From the NCBI GenBank assembly GCA_002839445.1, contig PGYB01000024.1, positions 1 through 64,000 on the forward strand: a DNA stretch of 64,000 nucleotides, read 5' to 3'. Below are positions 52,886 through 60,561 of the stretch, one piece after another. Both the position numbers and the translations under genes were made by a program. Source of the DNA: Candidatus Riflebacteria bacterium HGW-Riflebacteria-1. Lineage in GTDB: Bacteria > Muiribacteriota > Ozemobacteria > Ozemobacterales > Ozemobacteraceae. The notes under the pieces were generated by a model that saw only the letters and a list, made by a program, of their open reading frames with translations, was not told the DNA's origin and made no database searches. The stretch's first letter is position 1; each line of letters begins with the position of its first letter.

Positions 52886-53422
52886 TTACTGGTCGGTGCT
52901 GAAATCTGCCGGCAGGTCGGTTGACGGGCTGGCAATGGGCAGCGTAGAGCTGGCGGCCGGCTCGGCATGCTGCATGCATGGGCAATCTGGCGCGACTTCG
53001 GTTTCGATCTTGCGATATTTTGTCCAGACGCCACCTTCGTCGCCGCTCACATTGTAACCGAGCACTTTTATGCGCATTCCGCGCTTTAAAAAACCATCGT
53101 CAGCTGGGTGATTGAGAGTGACACTGTATTTTTCCTGTTTGCCAAGCTTGATACCGGGCATAAAATCTGGGTCGGGCTCAATTTCACCTTCGGCCAGAGT
53201 TACATTGCAATCTACCAGTTCGACTTCGTAGTGCGCAGGGAAAGTGCGATCGCCGCCAAGAGAGCCACTCATGCCCCATACGCCTTTCTCGGTGACTTCG
53301 GGCACCCATTCTATAATCGCGACAAGCCCTTCGATATCAAGTTCCGGCTGCGGTGCCATCGGTGCGGTTGTGCCGGCAGCAGCAAATGCAATAACCATTA
53401 TAATCGTTAACAGAAATCTCAT
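52886..53422 (-). CDS. secreted protein of unknown function
   Basis: 178 residues from ATG 53422 (a twin ATG lies at 53425; GAGG is better spaced to the second). A signal peptide (MRFLLTIIMVIAFAAAG) is followed by a beta-rich domain of about 120 residues with SVTLNHPADDGFLKRGMRIKV and then a cysteine pair CPCM. A Ser/Pro/Asp-rich tail ends it. The Cys pair could bind metal. No family can be named. The gene is alone on its transcript between repeats. Confidence 0.72.
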   Translation of the reverse strand: MRFLLTIIMVIAFAAAGTTAPMAPQPELDIEGLVAIIEWVPEVTEKGVWGMSGSLGGDRTFPAHYEVELVDCNVTLAEGEIEPDPDFMPGIKLGKQEKYSVTLNHPADDGFLKRGMRIKVLGYNVSGDEGGVWTKYRKIETEVAPDCPCMQHAEPAASSTLPIASPSTDLPADFSTDQ

Positions 53423-53509
53423 CATGCACCTCAATAATTTGTCTATTTGTATAAACACTGTTTAAATGGGGTTCTGCCTGTGATAGCGGCAGAGCAAAGC
53501 CTGCCAGTG

Positions 53510-54595
53510 TCAGGTCAGAACTGTAGCAAAAAATTTCAAGACGACAAAAATCAGAAACAATGTAAAGGCGCAGCTGAGACAGCCACTCTGACCATCTGGT
53601 TGTTCAAGATCCTCAAGTTTATTTTTAGCAGGAAGCGAACCATGCGCGGCGGCTTTTCTGAACCAGTATTTGGCCTTGTCGTTGCTCTGTTCGACACCGG
53701 TGCCGGCAAGATAAAACTCGCCAAGATGAAACTGCGCCCGGGTGTCGCCGGCACGCGCAAGTTCCATCATTACCTTCGATGCGGTCTGGTAGTCGCCATT
53801 ACGCAGGTTTTTAAAGGCTTCGTCGATGCCAGGTTTAGCTGAGCTGGTTGCTGCTGCCGGCTTAGGAGCCTGGTATGACATCATGTCCGGCTGCAACGGC
53901 GTAACCATTGAGTTTTCAAGCCGATCAGCCGGCTTTTTTGCTTTTTTATCTGATGCCTGCTGCCGCGCCTTTTTAGCTGAATCAGAAGTATCATTGAGGT
54001 CATCCGCCGCTGGGCGAGCCTTTGCCTTTTTTTCGCTAAAAGATAAAGACGCAAAAGGATCAGCGGGAGATTCAGGTTTAAGGTTGTATTCGCTGGTTGC
54101 GTAGCCACCGTCGCCGCGTCCTCTGGCAGATCTGTTTTCTGATTCGCTGGTGGAATAATGGCTGGGTTTCGATGCCCGGGAAGTTTTCTTTTCGGTGTTT
54201 TGCAGCGGCTCATCAACTGTAACAGGCATTACGGTCTGTTGCACTCGCTTTTCGAAAGCCTCTGCCAGAACCTCGCCTTCGCTGACACCAAAAACGGTCA
54301 TCCAGAGCCTGACAATCGGTTCGGCAAGCCGAGCCTCAAAATCTTCGAGCGTAGCGACACTATTGATAACATCTTCGACTACGGCCTTACTTACACGGTG
54401 ACCGGCGCGCACACGCAGAGGCCGCAAAAGATTTTCCAGCAATGGCCTGAAAATCTGATCAAGATCGTCAGCCGCCTGAGATCCGACTTTCTGCAGAATT
54501 TTTTCGCGCAGGCGCTCAGGAACTTCGGTCATGGTAATACCGTAGCGGTCAGTCAGTTCGCGCAGCGCTTCTGCAAGTTGTTCCAGATGCTTCAT
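53510..54595 (-). CDS. Sel1-repeat protein with C-terminal membrane helix
   Basis: 361 residues. A helical N-terminal domain (about 1-125), a long Lys/Ala/Ser-rich linker (to about 245), one or two Sel1-like (TPR-type) repeats with AGDTRAQFHLGEFYLAGTGV and DKAKYWFRKAAAHGS (about 270-325), and a C-terminal hydrophobic anchor (FTLFLIFVVLKFFATVL). Sel1 repeats mediate protein interactions. The N-terminal domain is not recognised. It is divergent from the five-module nuclease-fold gene, with 174 bp between starts, so they might share a control region. Confidence 0.78.
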   Translation of the reverse strand: MKHLEQLAEALRELTDRYGITMTEVPERLREKILQKVGSQAADDLDQIFRPLLENLLRPLRVRAGHRVSKAVVEDVINSVATLEDFEARLAEPIVRLWMTVFGVSEGEVLAEAFEKRVQQTVMPVTVDEPLQNTEKKTSRASKPSHYSTSESENRSARGRGDGGYATSEYNLKPESPADPFASLSFSEKKAKARPAADDLNDTSDSAKKARQQASDKKAKKPADRLENSMVTPLQPDMMSYQAPKPAAATSSAKPGIDEAFKNLRNGDYQTASKVMMELARAGDTRAQFHLGEFYLAGTGVEQSNDKAKYWFRKAAAHGSLPAKNKLEDLEQPDGQSGCLSCAFTLFLIFVVLKFFATVLT

Positions 54596-54710
54596 TGATC
54601 TCTCCCGTCAATTGAGCCGGTGGCTTGATATCAGCAACAGTTTATCTGCAAAAGCAAAATTTTACAAGAAACGCGTATAAAATATAGACCGCGAGCTGTC
54701 GAAGCAGGCT

Positions 54711-54739
54711 TTGTAGATTTTGCCTGATTAGGCTATAAT
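54711..54739 (+). promoter_or_regulatory. promoter of the five-module PD-(D/E)XK gene
   Basis: TTGTAG (54711-54716), a 17-bp spacer and consensus TATAAT (54734-54739). The start codon at 54770 follows after about 25 bp of leader, with AAGGAG properly placed. Confidence 0.6.
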
Positions 54740-54769
54740 GTCACAAAGCCAAGCAAGGAGTTACCGAGA

Positions 54770-57700
54770 ATGGCCGACAAGCCTGACCTGTTTTCGCGCC
54801 TGTTCAGAAAGACCCAGGACATCAAGAAAAGCCTTGAACAGAAAGAAAAGCCCGCCCCGGTTGCCCGCCCTACCCCTGCAGCAAAGCCGCAAGGATCTGC
54901 CGGCAAACCTGCGGCCAAAGAAAATCAGGGAACAGAAACCAAAAATAAGATTGGTTTGAGCGGCAGCAAAATAGAGCTTTATCAAACCTGCCCCAAAAAG
55001 TTTCATTTTACCTATATCCGCAAGGTAAAAAAGCCATCAGCGCCAAGCCCGCATCTCAGCTTCGACCAGACGCTCCACACAACTCTTGGCAAATATTATA
55101 AAAACAAACGGGTTGACGAGCCCTTCAGACTTGACCGGCTGTTCGCGATACTCGACGAAAGCTGGGATCCACGAGGGTATGAAGACGGCGAGCAGGCCCT
55201 CGATTACAGACATTCGGCAGAATCAGCCTTTAGGCTGTATTTTGAGCGCTACTGCCAGACCCCGCCGCGACATATCGAGGTTGATTACTTCTTCAAAATC
55301 GACCTCGCCGGTGGCGAGTACAGCGGCAAGATCGACCGCGTCGACCGCCATCCCGACGGCACTCTTGAGCTCATCGACTACAAGTCAGGCAAACCGCCAT
55401 ACGGTGGCGTTACTGAGCTTGAGCAGTCACTCGCGGTGCAGTTGATGTTCGTTGCCACCGAGAGCATCTGGCCTGGTAAAGTCAAAAAAATGACGTTCAT
55501 CTACCTCAAAGATGGCAGCAGCCTCAGTGTAACGCGTAACAAAGCCGAAATGGCACTGGCTGAAAAGCGCTACCTCGATATCGGCGAAGCCATATATCAG
55601 GGAAACTTTCAACCGATTCGCTCAGCCGCTTGTGGTTTCTGCGACTTTCAGGATCTCTGCCCGGTCGGGCAGATTCCCACTCTCAACGCCTCTAAAATCA
55701 GATCGTTTCTTGATTGCCCGCACAAATACGCAGCTATTTATGTTAAACATCAGAAACCCAAAGACGCGAACGAGCCACCTTCGTTCGATCTCGCGCTCGA
55801 TCGACCACTGCATGACGCGCTGGCACAGTTTCACCGCGATTACCGCCCCACCCCCAACCGGGGCCCGGAAAGCGCACTGTATACGCTGCTGTTTAAAGCA
55901 ATACCTGCTGATCTACCCGAAGAAATGCAGGATCAGATCAAAAATACCGGTCGCGAGTATCTGCAAAATTATCTTAACACCTTTTTCCCAAAGTCGAAAA
56001 CCTGGCTGGTCAACGAGTTTATTGAATACAACACCGAGCATTTCTGCTTTCAAACCACGGTTGACCGCATCGACAACGACAGTGCCGGCAACTATTCGCT
56101 GATTGACTACAAAACTGGCAAGCGTATGCTGACTGCCGCTGAACTCGCCAACGACCCGGTTACTGCTGCCGTCTGCGCCGCCGCTGAGCAGCGCTGGCCT
56201 GGCAAGGTGAAGTCTTTCTGCTGCATTTACCTGCGGCACGGCGAAGAAGTGCGGCTCGAAATCACCGATATGCTGATCAGAAAAGGCAATCAGCTGTTGC
56301 ACAGCATCGGTGAACAGATCAGACAGAAAAATTTCGAACCGCTGGGCGGGCCGGTGTGCTCTACCTGCCCGGTTGCCGGGATCTGCGGCGAAAAACGCCT
56401 GGTCGTATCAATGTCGAAAATTCAGACATTGCGCGACTGCCCGAAACGTTACGAATTCAGGTATATCAGCAAGGCACCGGTGCCCGACAAAGAAAAACCG
56501 GCCATTGTATTGTATCAGCTGCTGCAATCAATGCTGCAGGAATACGCCGGCGCCGGCCGCCTGCAGGATGCCGGCCTGCTGCTCGAAAAAGCTGCTGCCA
56601 GAGTTAACGACGACAAGACACTAAGCGCACCAGCCCGCCAGGACGTTCTGACCAAAGCCTACACAGCCTTTCAGAATATTAATGAATTGTTCAAAAGCGG
56701 GTTTCCGAAAGTGCATTCGCTCGGCGAACAGGCCAGAGTCGGCTTCGAAGACCTGGTGCTGACCACAAGATTTGACCGCATTGATCTGCTGCCCAACGGC
56801 AATTTGCACGTAATCATCTATAAAACCGGCAAAAAGGCGATGACCCCGCATGAAGCACGCCTGGATCTGAGCGGAGTGTATAACTGGTTCATTGCTGACC
56901 GTGTGTACCCCGGTCGCATTGACCGCGTCTCATACGTATACCTGCTTACCGGAGATGTAATTCCGTTCACCCCTTCAGATCAGGATATTGAAAAGCTTAA
57001 ACTGACATTCAGCGAATTTGTCAGAGAGAATCAGGATGCCGAGTTTGAAGGCCACCGCAACCCGCTTTGCCCATACTGCGACTATATCGATCAGTGCGAA
57101 GACGCAAAGTCGATGTTGCTGTCACCCAGCAAAATCAACTGTTTCACTTCGTGCGCACTCAAATACCAGATGAAGTATATCGACCGCGTTCCCAAAGAAG
57201 CCCGCCCGACCCCGAACCTGAGCTTCGACCGTTCGATACATTTCGCTCTGCGCGAGTTTCACGAGAACTATGAGTCGGGCCAGTTCAAGAAGAATCCATT
57301 CAGATCGATACTCAATAAATACTGGATCACTGACGGCTACTCTGACATCGAAGAAGAAGAGCGCTTCAAGATCAGAGCCAACATGATGCTCGAAGAGTAT
57401 TTCAAAGGCCTCAACGGGCATGAAAACCCGGTAATGTTCGAAGTTGCGGTAAAATGGAGCTGGAACGGCGTCGACACAGTGGTGCAGGTCGACCGCATCG
57501 ACCAGCTTCCCGATGGCAGATATGAAATTATCGACTACAAGACCGGCAAGAAGGTGCCGGATGAGCGCGTAATCAATGAAGATTCAAGCCTGATGAACAT
57601 GTATCTGGCCGCCAACCAGAAGTGGCCGGGCAAGATCGCGAAGGTCTCTTATCATTTTCTCGCGAACAACAAGCGCTACAGTCTTGAACCGAGCGAAGCT

Positions 57701-58654
57701 GACGTTGTTTCGCACAAAACTAAAATGGCAGAACTGGTTACGCTCATCAACAAGAACGAGTTTGAGGCAAAAAAAGGTGCGCTCTGCGCCTGGTGCGAGT
57801 ATTACGGCCCCTGCCCGGAATGGAAAATCAAACCGCACGAAATGGCCGGCGAAACGCCTGAACAGTTCAGGCAGCGCATCAGACTGAGCTATTCAAAAAT
57901 GAGCCTGTATCTGAACTGCCCGCGTTCTTACAAGAAACTCTACATCGATAAGGTGCCGCCCAAGCCGCAGCCATTCTTCAGCTTCGGCACAACGATACAC
58001 GAGACATTCGAACGCGTATACGACCCGGTCAACCCGATACCCAAACCAACTTTGCAACAGGTTCTTGACATCTACGACGAGGTGCGCCTTACCCATCGTG
58101 AGGGCTTTGATTCTGACGCGACCGAAATGCAGTATCGCGAGGACGGCATTCGCCAGATCACCAGGTATTACAACAGCTTCATCAAAGATGCTGAATTCAA
58201 GCCGGCATATTCGATTGAAGACTACTTTGAAATACCCTGCGGCAAATACGCAGTAATGACCGGTTTCATCGACCGCATCGACAAACTAGATGACGGCACC
58301 TTTGAGATTCTCGATTACAAAACCGAGCCGACCATGCGCACCCAGGAAGCAGTCGACACCGACAAACAGCTCAGCATCTATTACTGGGCCTGCGAAGATA
58401 CGCTTGGGCTCAAGATCAGCAAATTGTCGCTGTTGATGCTTGATCACGACGTTAAAGTCGAGACGACACGCACGCGCGACAGCATTCCAAAGGTCATCGA
58501 AACCATTGACAAGACGGCCTATGAAATGATTCACGAAAAGGATTTTCTGCCACGCAAAAACAAATACTGCAAGAGTTGCGACCACCTGCACGATTGCCCG
58601 ATGCGGCCCGAGGTCGAAGCCGACGAATCACTGATTTCGATGAAAAAATTCTAG
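54770..58654 (+). CDS. protein with five tandem PD-(D/E)XK nuclease-fold modules, each with an Fe-S-type Cys set
   Basis: 1294 residues; a basic, Pro/Ala-rich N-terminal tail (to about 60) is followed by five repeats of about 240 residues. Each module opens with an (S/A)K(I/M)...C pattern (C74, C316, C557, C795, C1050), then carries D-(R)-x-D and, exactly 14 residues on, a (L/I)IDYK strand: D189/D203, D432/D446, D669/I683, D908/D922, D1168/D1182. Each closes with CxxC-x5-C: 288/291/297, 530/533/539, 767/770/776, 1006/1009/1015 and 1267/1270/1276. This is the RecB/Cas4/AddB-like nuclease fold with its 4Fe-4S site. Module 3 has Ile in place of the second acid (IIYK), so it is probably inactive. 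The protein could cut or unwind DNA ends, or work in defence or repair; no helicase motif is present. Confidence 0.9.
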   Translation: MADKPDLFSRLFRKTQDIKKSLEQKEKPAPVARPTPAAKPQGSAGKPAAKENQGTETKNKIGLSGSKIELYQTCPKKFHFTYIRKVKKPSAPSPHLSFDQTLHTTLGKYYKNKRVDEPFRLDRLFAILDESWDPRGYEDGEQALDYRHSAESAFRLYFERYCQTPPRHIEVDYFFKIDLAGGEYSGKIDRVDRHPDGTLELIDYKSGKPPYGGVTELEQSLAVQLMFVATESIWPGKVKKMTFIYLKDGSSLSVTRNKAEMALAEKRYLDIGEAIYQGNFQPIRSAACGFCDFQDLCPVGQIPTLNASKIRSFLDCPHKYAAIYVKHQKPKDANEPPSFDLALDRPLHDALAQFHRDYRPTPNRGPESALYTLLFKAIPADLPEEMQDQIKNTGREYLQNYLNTFFPKSKTWLVNEFIEYNTEHFCFQTTVDRIDNDSAGNYSLIDYKTGKRMLTAAELANDPVTAAVCAAAEQRWPGKVKSFCCIYLRHGEEVRLEITDMLIRKGNQLLHSIGEQIRQKNFEPLGGPVCSTCPVAGICGEKRLVVSMSKIQTLRDCPKRYEFRYISKAPVPDKEKPAIVLYQLLQSMLQEYAGAGRLQDAGLLLEKAAARVNDDKTLSAPARQDVLTKAYTAFQNINELFKSGFPKVHSLGEQARVGFEDLVLTTRFDRIDLLPNGNLHVIIYKTGKKAMTPHEARLDLSGVYNWFIADRVYPGRIDRVSYVYLLTGDVIPFTPSDQDIEKLKLTFSEFVRENQDAEFEGHRNPLCPYCDYIDQCEDAKSMLLSPSKINCFTSCALKYQMKYIDRVPKEARPTPNLSFDRSIHFALREFHENYESGQFKKNPFRSILNKYWITDGYSDIEEEERFKIRANMMLEEYFKGLNGHENPVMFEVAVKWSWNGVDTVVQVDRIDQLPDGRYEIIDYKTGKKVPDERVINEDSSLMNMYLAANQKWPGKIAKVSYHFLANNKRYSLEPSEADVVSHKTKMAELVTLINKNEFEAKKGALCAWCEYYGPCPEWKIKPHEMAGETPEQFRQRIRLSYSKMSLYLNCPRSYKKLYIDKVPPKPQPFFSFGTTIHETFERVYDPVNPIPKPTLQQVLDIYDEVRLTHREGFDSDATEMQYREDGIRQITRYYNSFIKDAEFKPAYSIEDYFEIPCGKYAVMTGFIDRIDKLDDGTFEILDYKTEPTMRTQEAVDTDKQLSIYYWACEDTLGLKISKLSLLMLDHDVKVETTRTRDSIPKVIETIDKTAYEMIHEKDFLPRKNKYCKSCDHLHDCPMRPEVEADESLISMKKF

Positions 58655-58660
58655 CCATCG

Positions 58661-58741
58661 GTCATTCTGCGCGTAGCAACGCGTAGTCGCAGAATCCATG
58701 TCTTTTGCCATTCTGGATCCTGCGACTGCGCGCAGGATGAC
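58661..58741. repeat. 81-bp dispersed repeat with GTCATTCTGC / GCAGGATGAC ends, copy 2
   Basis: Lies 6 bp after the stop of the PD-(D/E)XK gene and can fold into a hairpin, so it may also end its transcript. It matches copy 1 at 52732-52809. Confidence 0.75.
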
Positions 58742-58838
58742 GGATTGATGGCGATTACGCCGAGCACGAGTCAGGAGAAAGGCCGGTGCATGCACAAACG
58801 GAGCTGCGGGCAAAAGCTGAATATTTAAGTTTTTACTC

Positions 58839-58994
58839 TCAGGAGTTCAGGTGTTCGCCGTTGTTACTGGCGGTTTTGTTGTCATCTCTCACGTCGTTCT
58901 CTATTGGTTGTGCAGCAGCGGCTTTGCCGAAAATAGCGCTGCGAATCTGTTCAGCCAGCTTATCTCCACTGATTAACATAGTCCAGGAAAACAT
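58839..58994 (-). CDS. short ORF (51 residues), possible small gene
   Basis: ATG 58994 with GAGGA nine bases upstream opens a frame of 51 codons with a plausible composition: an amphipathic helix GDKLAEQIRSAIFGKAAAAQ and a polar Asn/Asp tail. No known domain. It lies in a stretch of about 950 bp without other genes. Only the start signal and composition support it. Confidence 0.4.
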   Translation of the reverse strand: MFSWTMLISGDKLAEQIRSAIFGKAAAAQPIENDVRDDNKTASNNGEHLNS

Positions 58995-59603
58995 CTTGAT
59001 AAATCCTCGTTGTTTTAAACATCCAAATTTCCGAGGAGGTTAAAGCAAATATCATGCCAACCCATAAAATTGTGCATGCTATACACAGATGGGCTGAAAC
59101 AGACTCTGTTATATTGCGCTGCGTCATTGTGCATAATTTGACCTGCTGAAAATTTGATCAAAACTGCAAAATTTTGAGCAGCTCTACTTACAATTCTCTA
59201 GTAATCTGGCAGCCTCTAGATAGAAATTGATTACCTATTGTGCAACTTGCAAAATTCGGTTCTACTGAGATTGCTTCGCTTCGCTCGCAATATCCCAAAT
59301 GGCACTAAGATAAGAAGCAAAATTTTGTGAATCGTGCTCGTGATCGTAATCCTAATCGTAATCGATTTGCGCAGTTGATTTTTCGATTACGATTACTGGA
59401 TGGCCAAGTGTCGAGGCGCCTGTGGATAAAGCGCGCATCGACTCACGAGCACCGCTTCGCTGAGCACGAGTAAAACATCTGAGTTTAGACCTTTCGTTAA
59501 CTTAGTGCCATTCTCATATGTCCCTCTAATTTTGGACCTTATGCCAGCGGGTTTTCGGTATTGTTACGAACAAACGTGGACAAACGCAACAGCCTGAGCG
59601 GTT
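58995..59603. other. gene-free interval with a strong inverted repeat
   Basis: TAATCGTAATCGA (59352-59364) and TCGATTACGATTA (59382-59394) are perfect 13-bp arms with a 17-bp loop. Close by, CGTGCTCGTGATCGTAATC and ACCGCTTCGCTGAGCACGA (59449) recall ACCGCTTCACTGAGCACGA at 30904. A half-copy of the GTCATTGCGAG repeat lies at about 59268. No gene is supported. Confidence 0.5.
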
Positions 59604-60176
59604 CTACTCGGCAAATGTCATTTCAAAAGCGAGCGTGTTTGTCTTAACCCCGTTGATCGACATATACAGAATCATCTGATGCACGCCAAGTGGTGCACCG
59701 TAGACATCCTGACTGGTGAACGGGATCTCAGCTGCCCAGGTTCCATTCATCTGGTCGGTTCCAATTTTTGTCGGGATCGCAATAGGTTCTTTGAAACGCA
59801 GATAAAAGGCTTCGGTTTCAGCGCTCAAAGCTCTGCGAATGCCGGTCGGCACGGCCGCCAGCAAATTTCTCGTCTGGGTTGCCGTGCCCGATGCGATAAC
59901 GCCAACCGGTTCTGTCGAGACATCCTGAATTGTTCGAACAAAGCCAAGATAAGCGGTCGCTGTAGTCACGGTGTAAGGGCTTACCCACCGGCAACTCAGC
60001 CGCATGATTCCACCTTCCGTCTTGGAAATGCTGGTAGAAACCACCTGAAGATTCTCGATAGTCGGGGTAACGTATGAAGATGGCGGCAAAGGTTCTTTGA
60101 TCTGACCGGTTTTGTCGCAACCGACCAGAACAAAAGCGAGCAGCAAAGCTGTCAGTGCAGTATACTTTTTAAACAT
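59604..60176 (-). CDS. lipoprotein of unknown function
   Basis: 190 residues from ATG 60176; a TTG three codons earlier is an alternative. A type II signal peptide ends in LVGC (lipobox, Cys about residue 20), followed by an Ig-like or beta-sandwich domain of about 150 residues with ENLQVVSTSISKTEGGIMRLS. A C-terminal strand (LAFEMTFAE) closes it. The anchor is expected in the outer leaflet of the inner membrane or in the outer membrane. No family name applies. It is isolated on its transcript. Confidence 0.75.
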   Translation of the reverse strand: MFKKYTALTALLLAFVLVGCDKTGQIKEPLPPSSYVTPTIENLQVVSTSISKTEGGIMRLSCRWVSPYTVTTATAYLGFVRTIQDVSTEPVGVIASGTATQTRNLLAAVPTGIRRALSAETEAFYLRFKEPIAIPTKIGTDQMNGTWAAEIPFTSQDVYGAPLGVHQMILYMSINGVKTNTLAFEMTFAE

Positions 60177-60561
60177 GTTTAACAAGATGTCATCCGCAAG
60201 TTATGATCTGCTAAACTTATCGGTAAATCCAGCCGTTAAGACAAGCACTAACATCAGAGCAACCTCAGCAACAATCCATTTGCCTGTTCATGGGGACTTT
60301 ACGAGATATTGGTTTGGACTATTAGCGGATCATGACAATCATACAGACTTCATTGAAGAGTTATCCACAGATTAAAGGATTGCCGCAGATTATTCAGAAT
60401 TTTTATATGTTTTTTTGCAATTCTCCTAAAACTATCTGCGCAATCTGCGGAAAAATGCATGGAAGAGTAAAACGAAATCCCTCTAAAACCCTATTCAGCA
60501 ATCAAATGGATTATTACTGGAGCAACCTGCTTAATTCTGTTTGGGATTTGCAGGATATCGG
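60177..60561. other. gene-free interval
   Basis: No gene supported. Holds a weak inverted pair (CCGCAGATT at 60382 and AATCTGCGG about 60 bp later) of the kind seen in dispersed intergenic repeats. Confidence 0.4.

Noticed and set aside
54770..58654. Cas4 of a CRISPR-Cas system
   Set aside because: The Cys pattern and fold are Cas4-like, but there are five modules, no cas1/cas2 and no array nearby.
58786..59043. 85-codon plus-strand ORF
   Set aside because: No ribosome site, and it overlaps the better-supported minus-strand small frame at 58839-58994.
59352..59394. Rho-independent terminator for the lipoprotein gene
   Set aside because: The hairpin is A+T-rich, has a 17-bp loop and no T-run, and lies about 210 bp beyond the stop codon.
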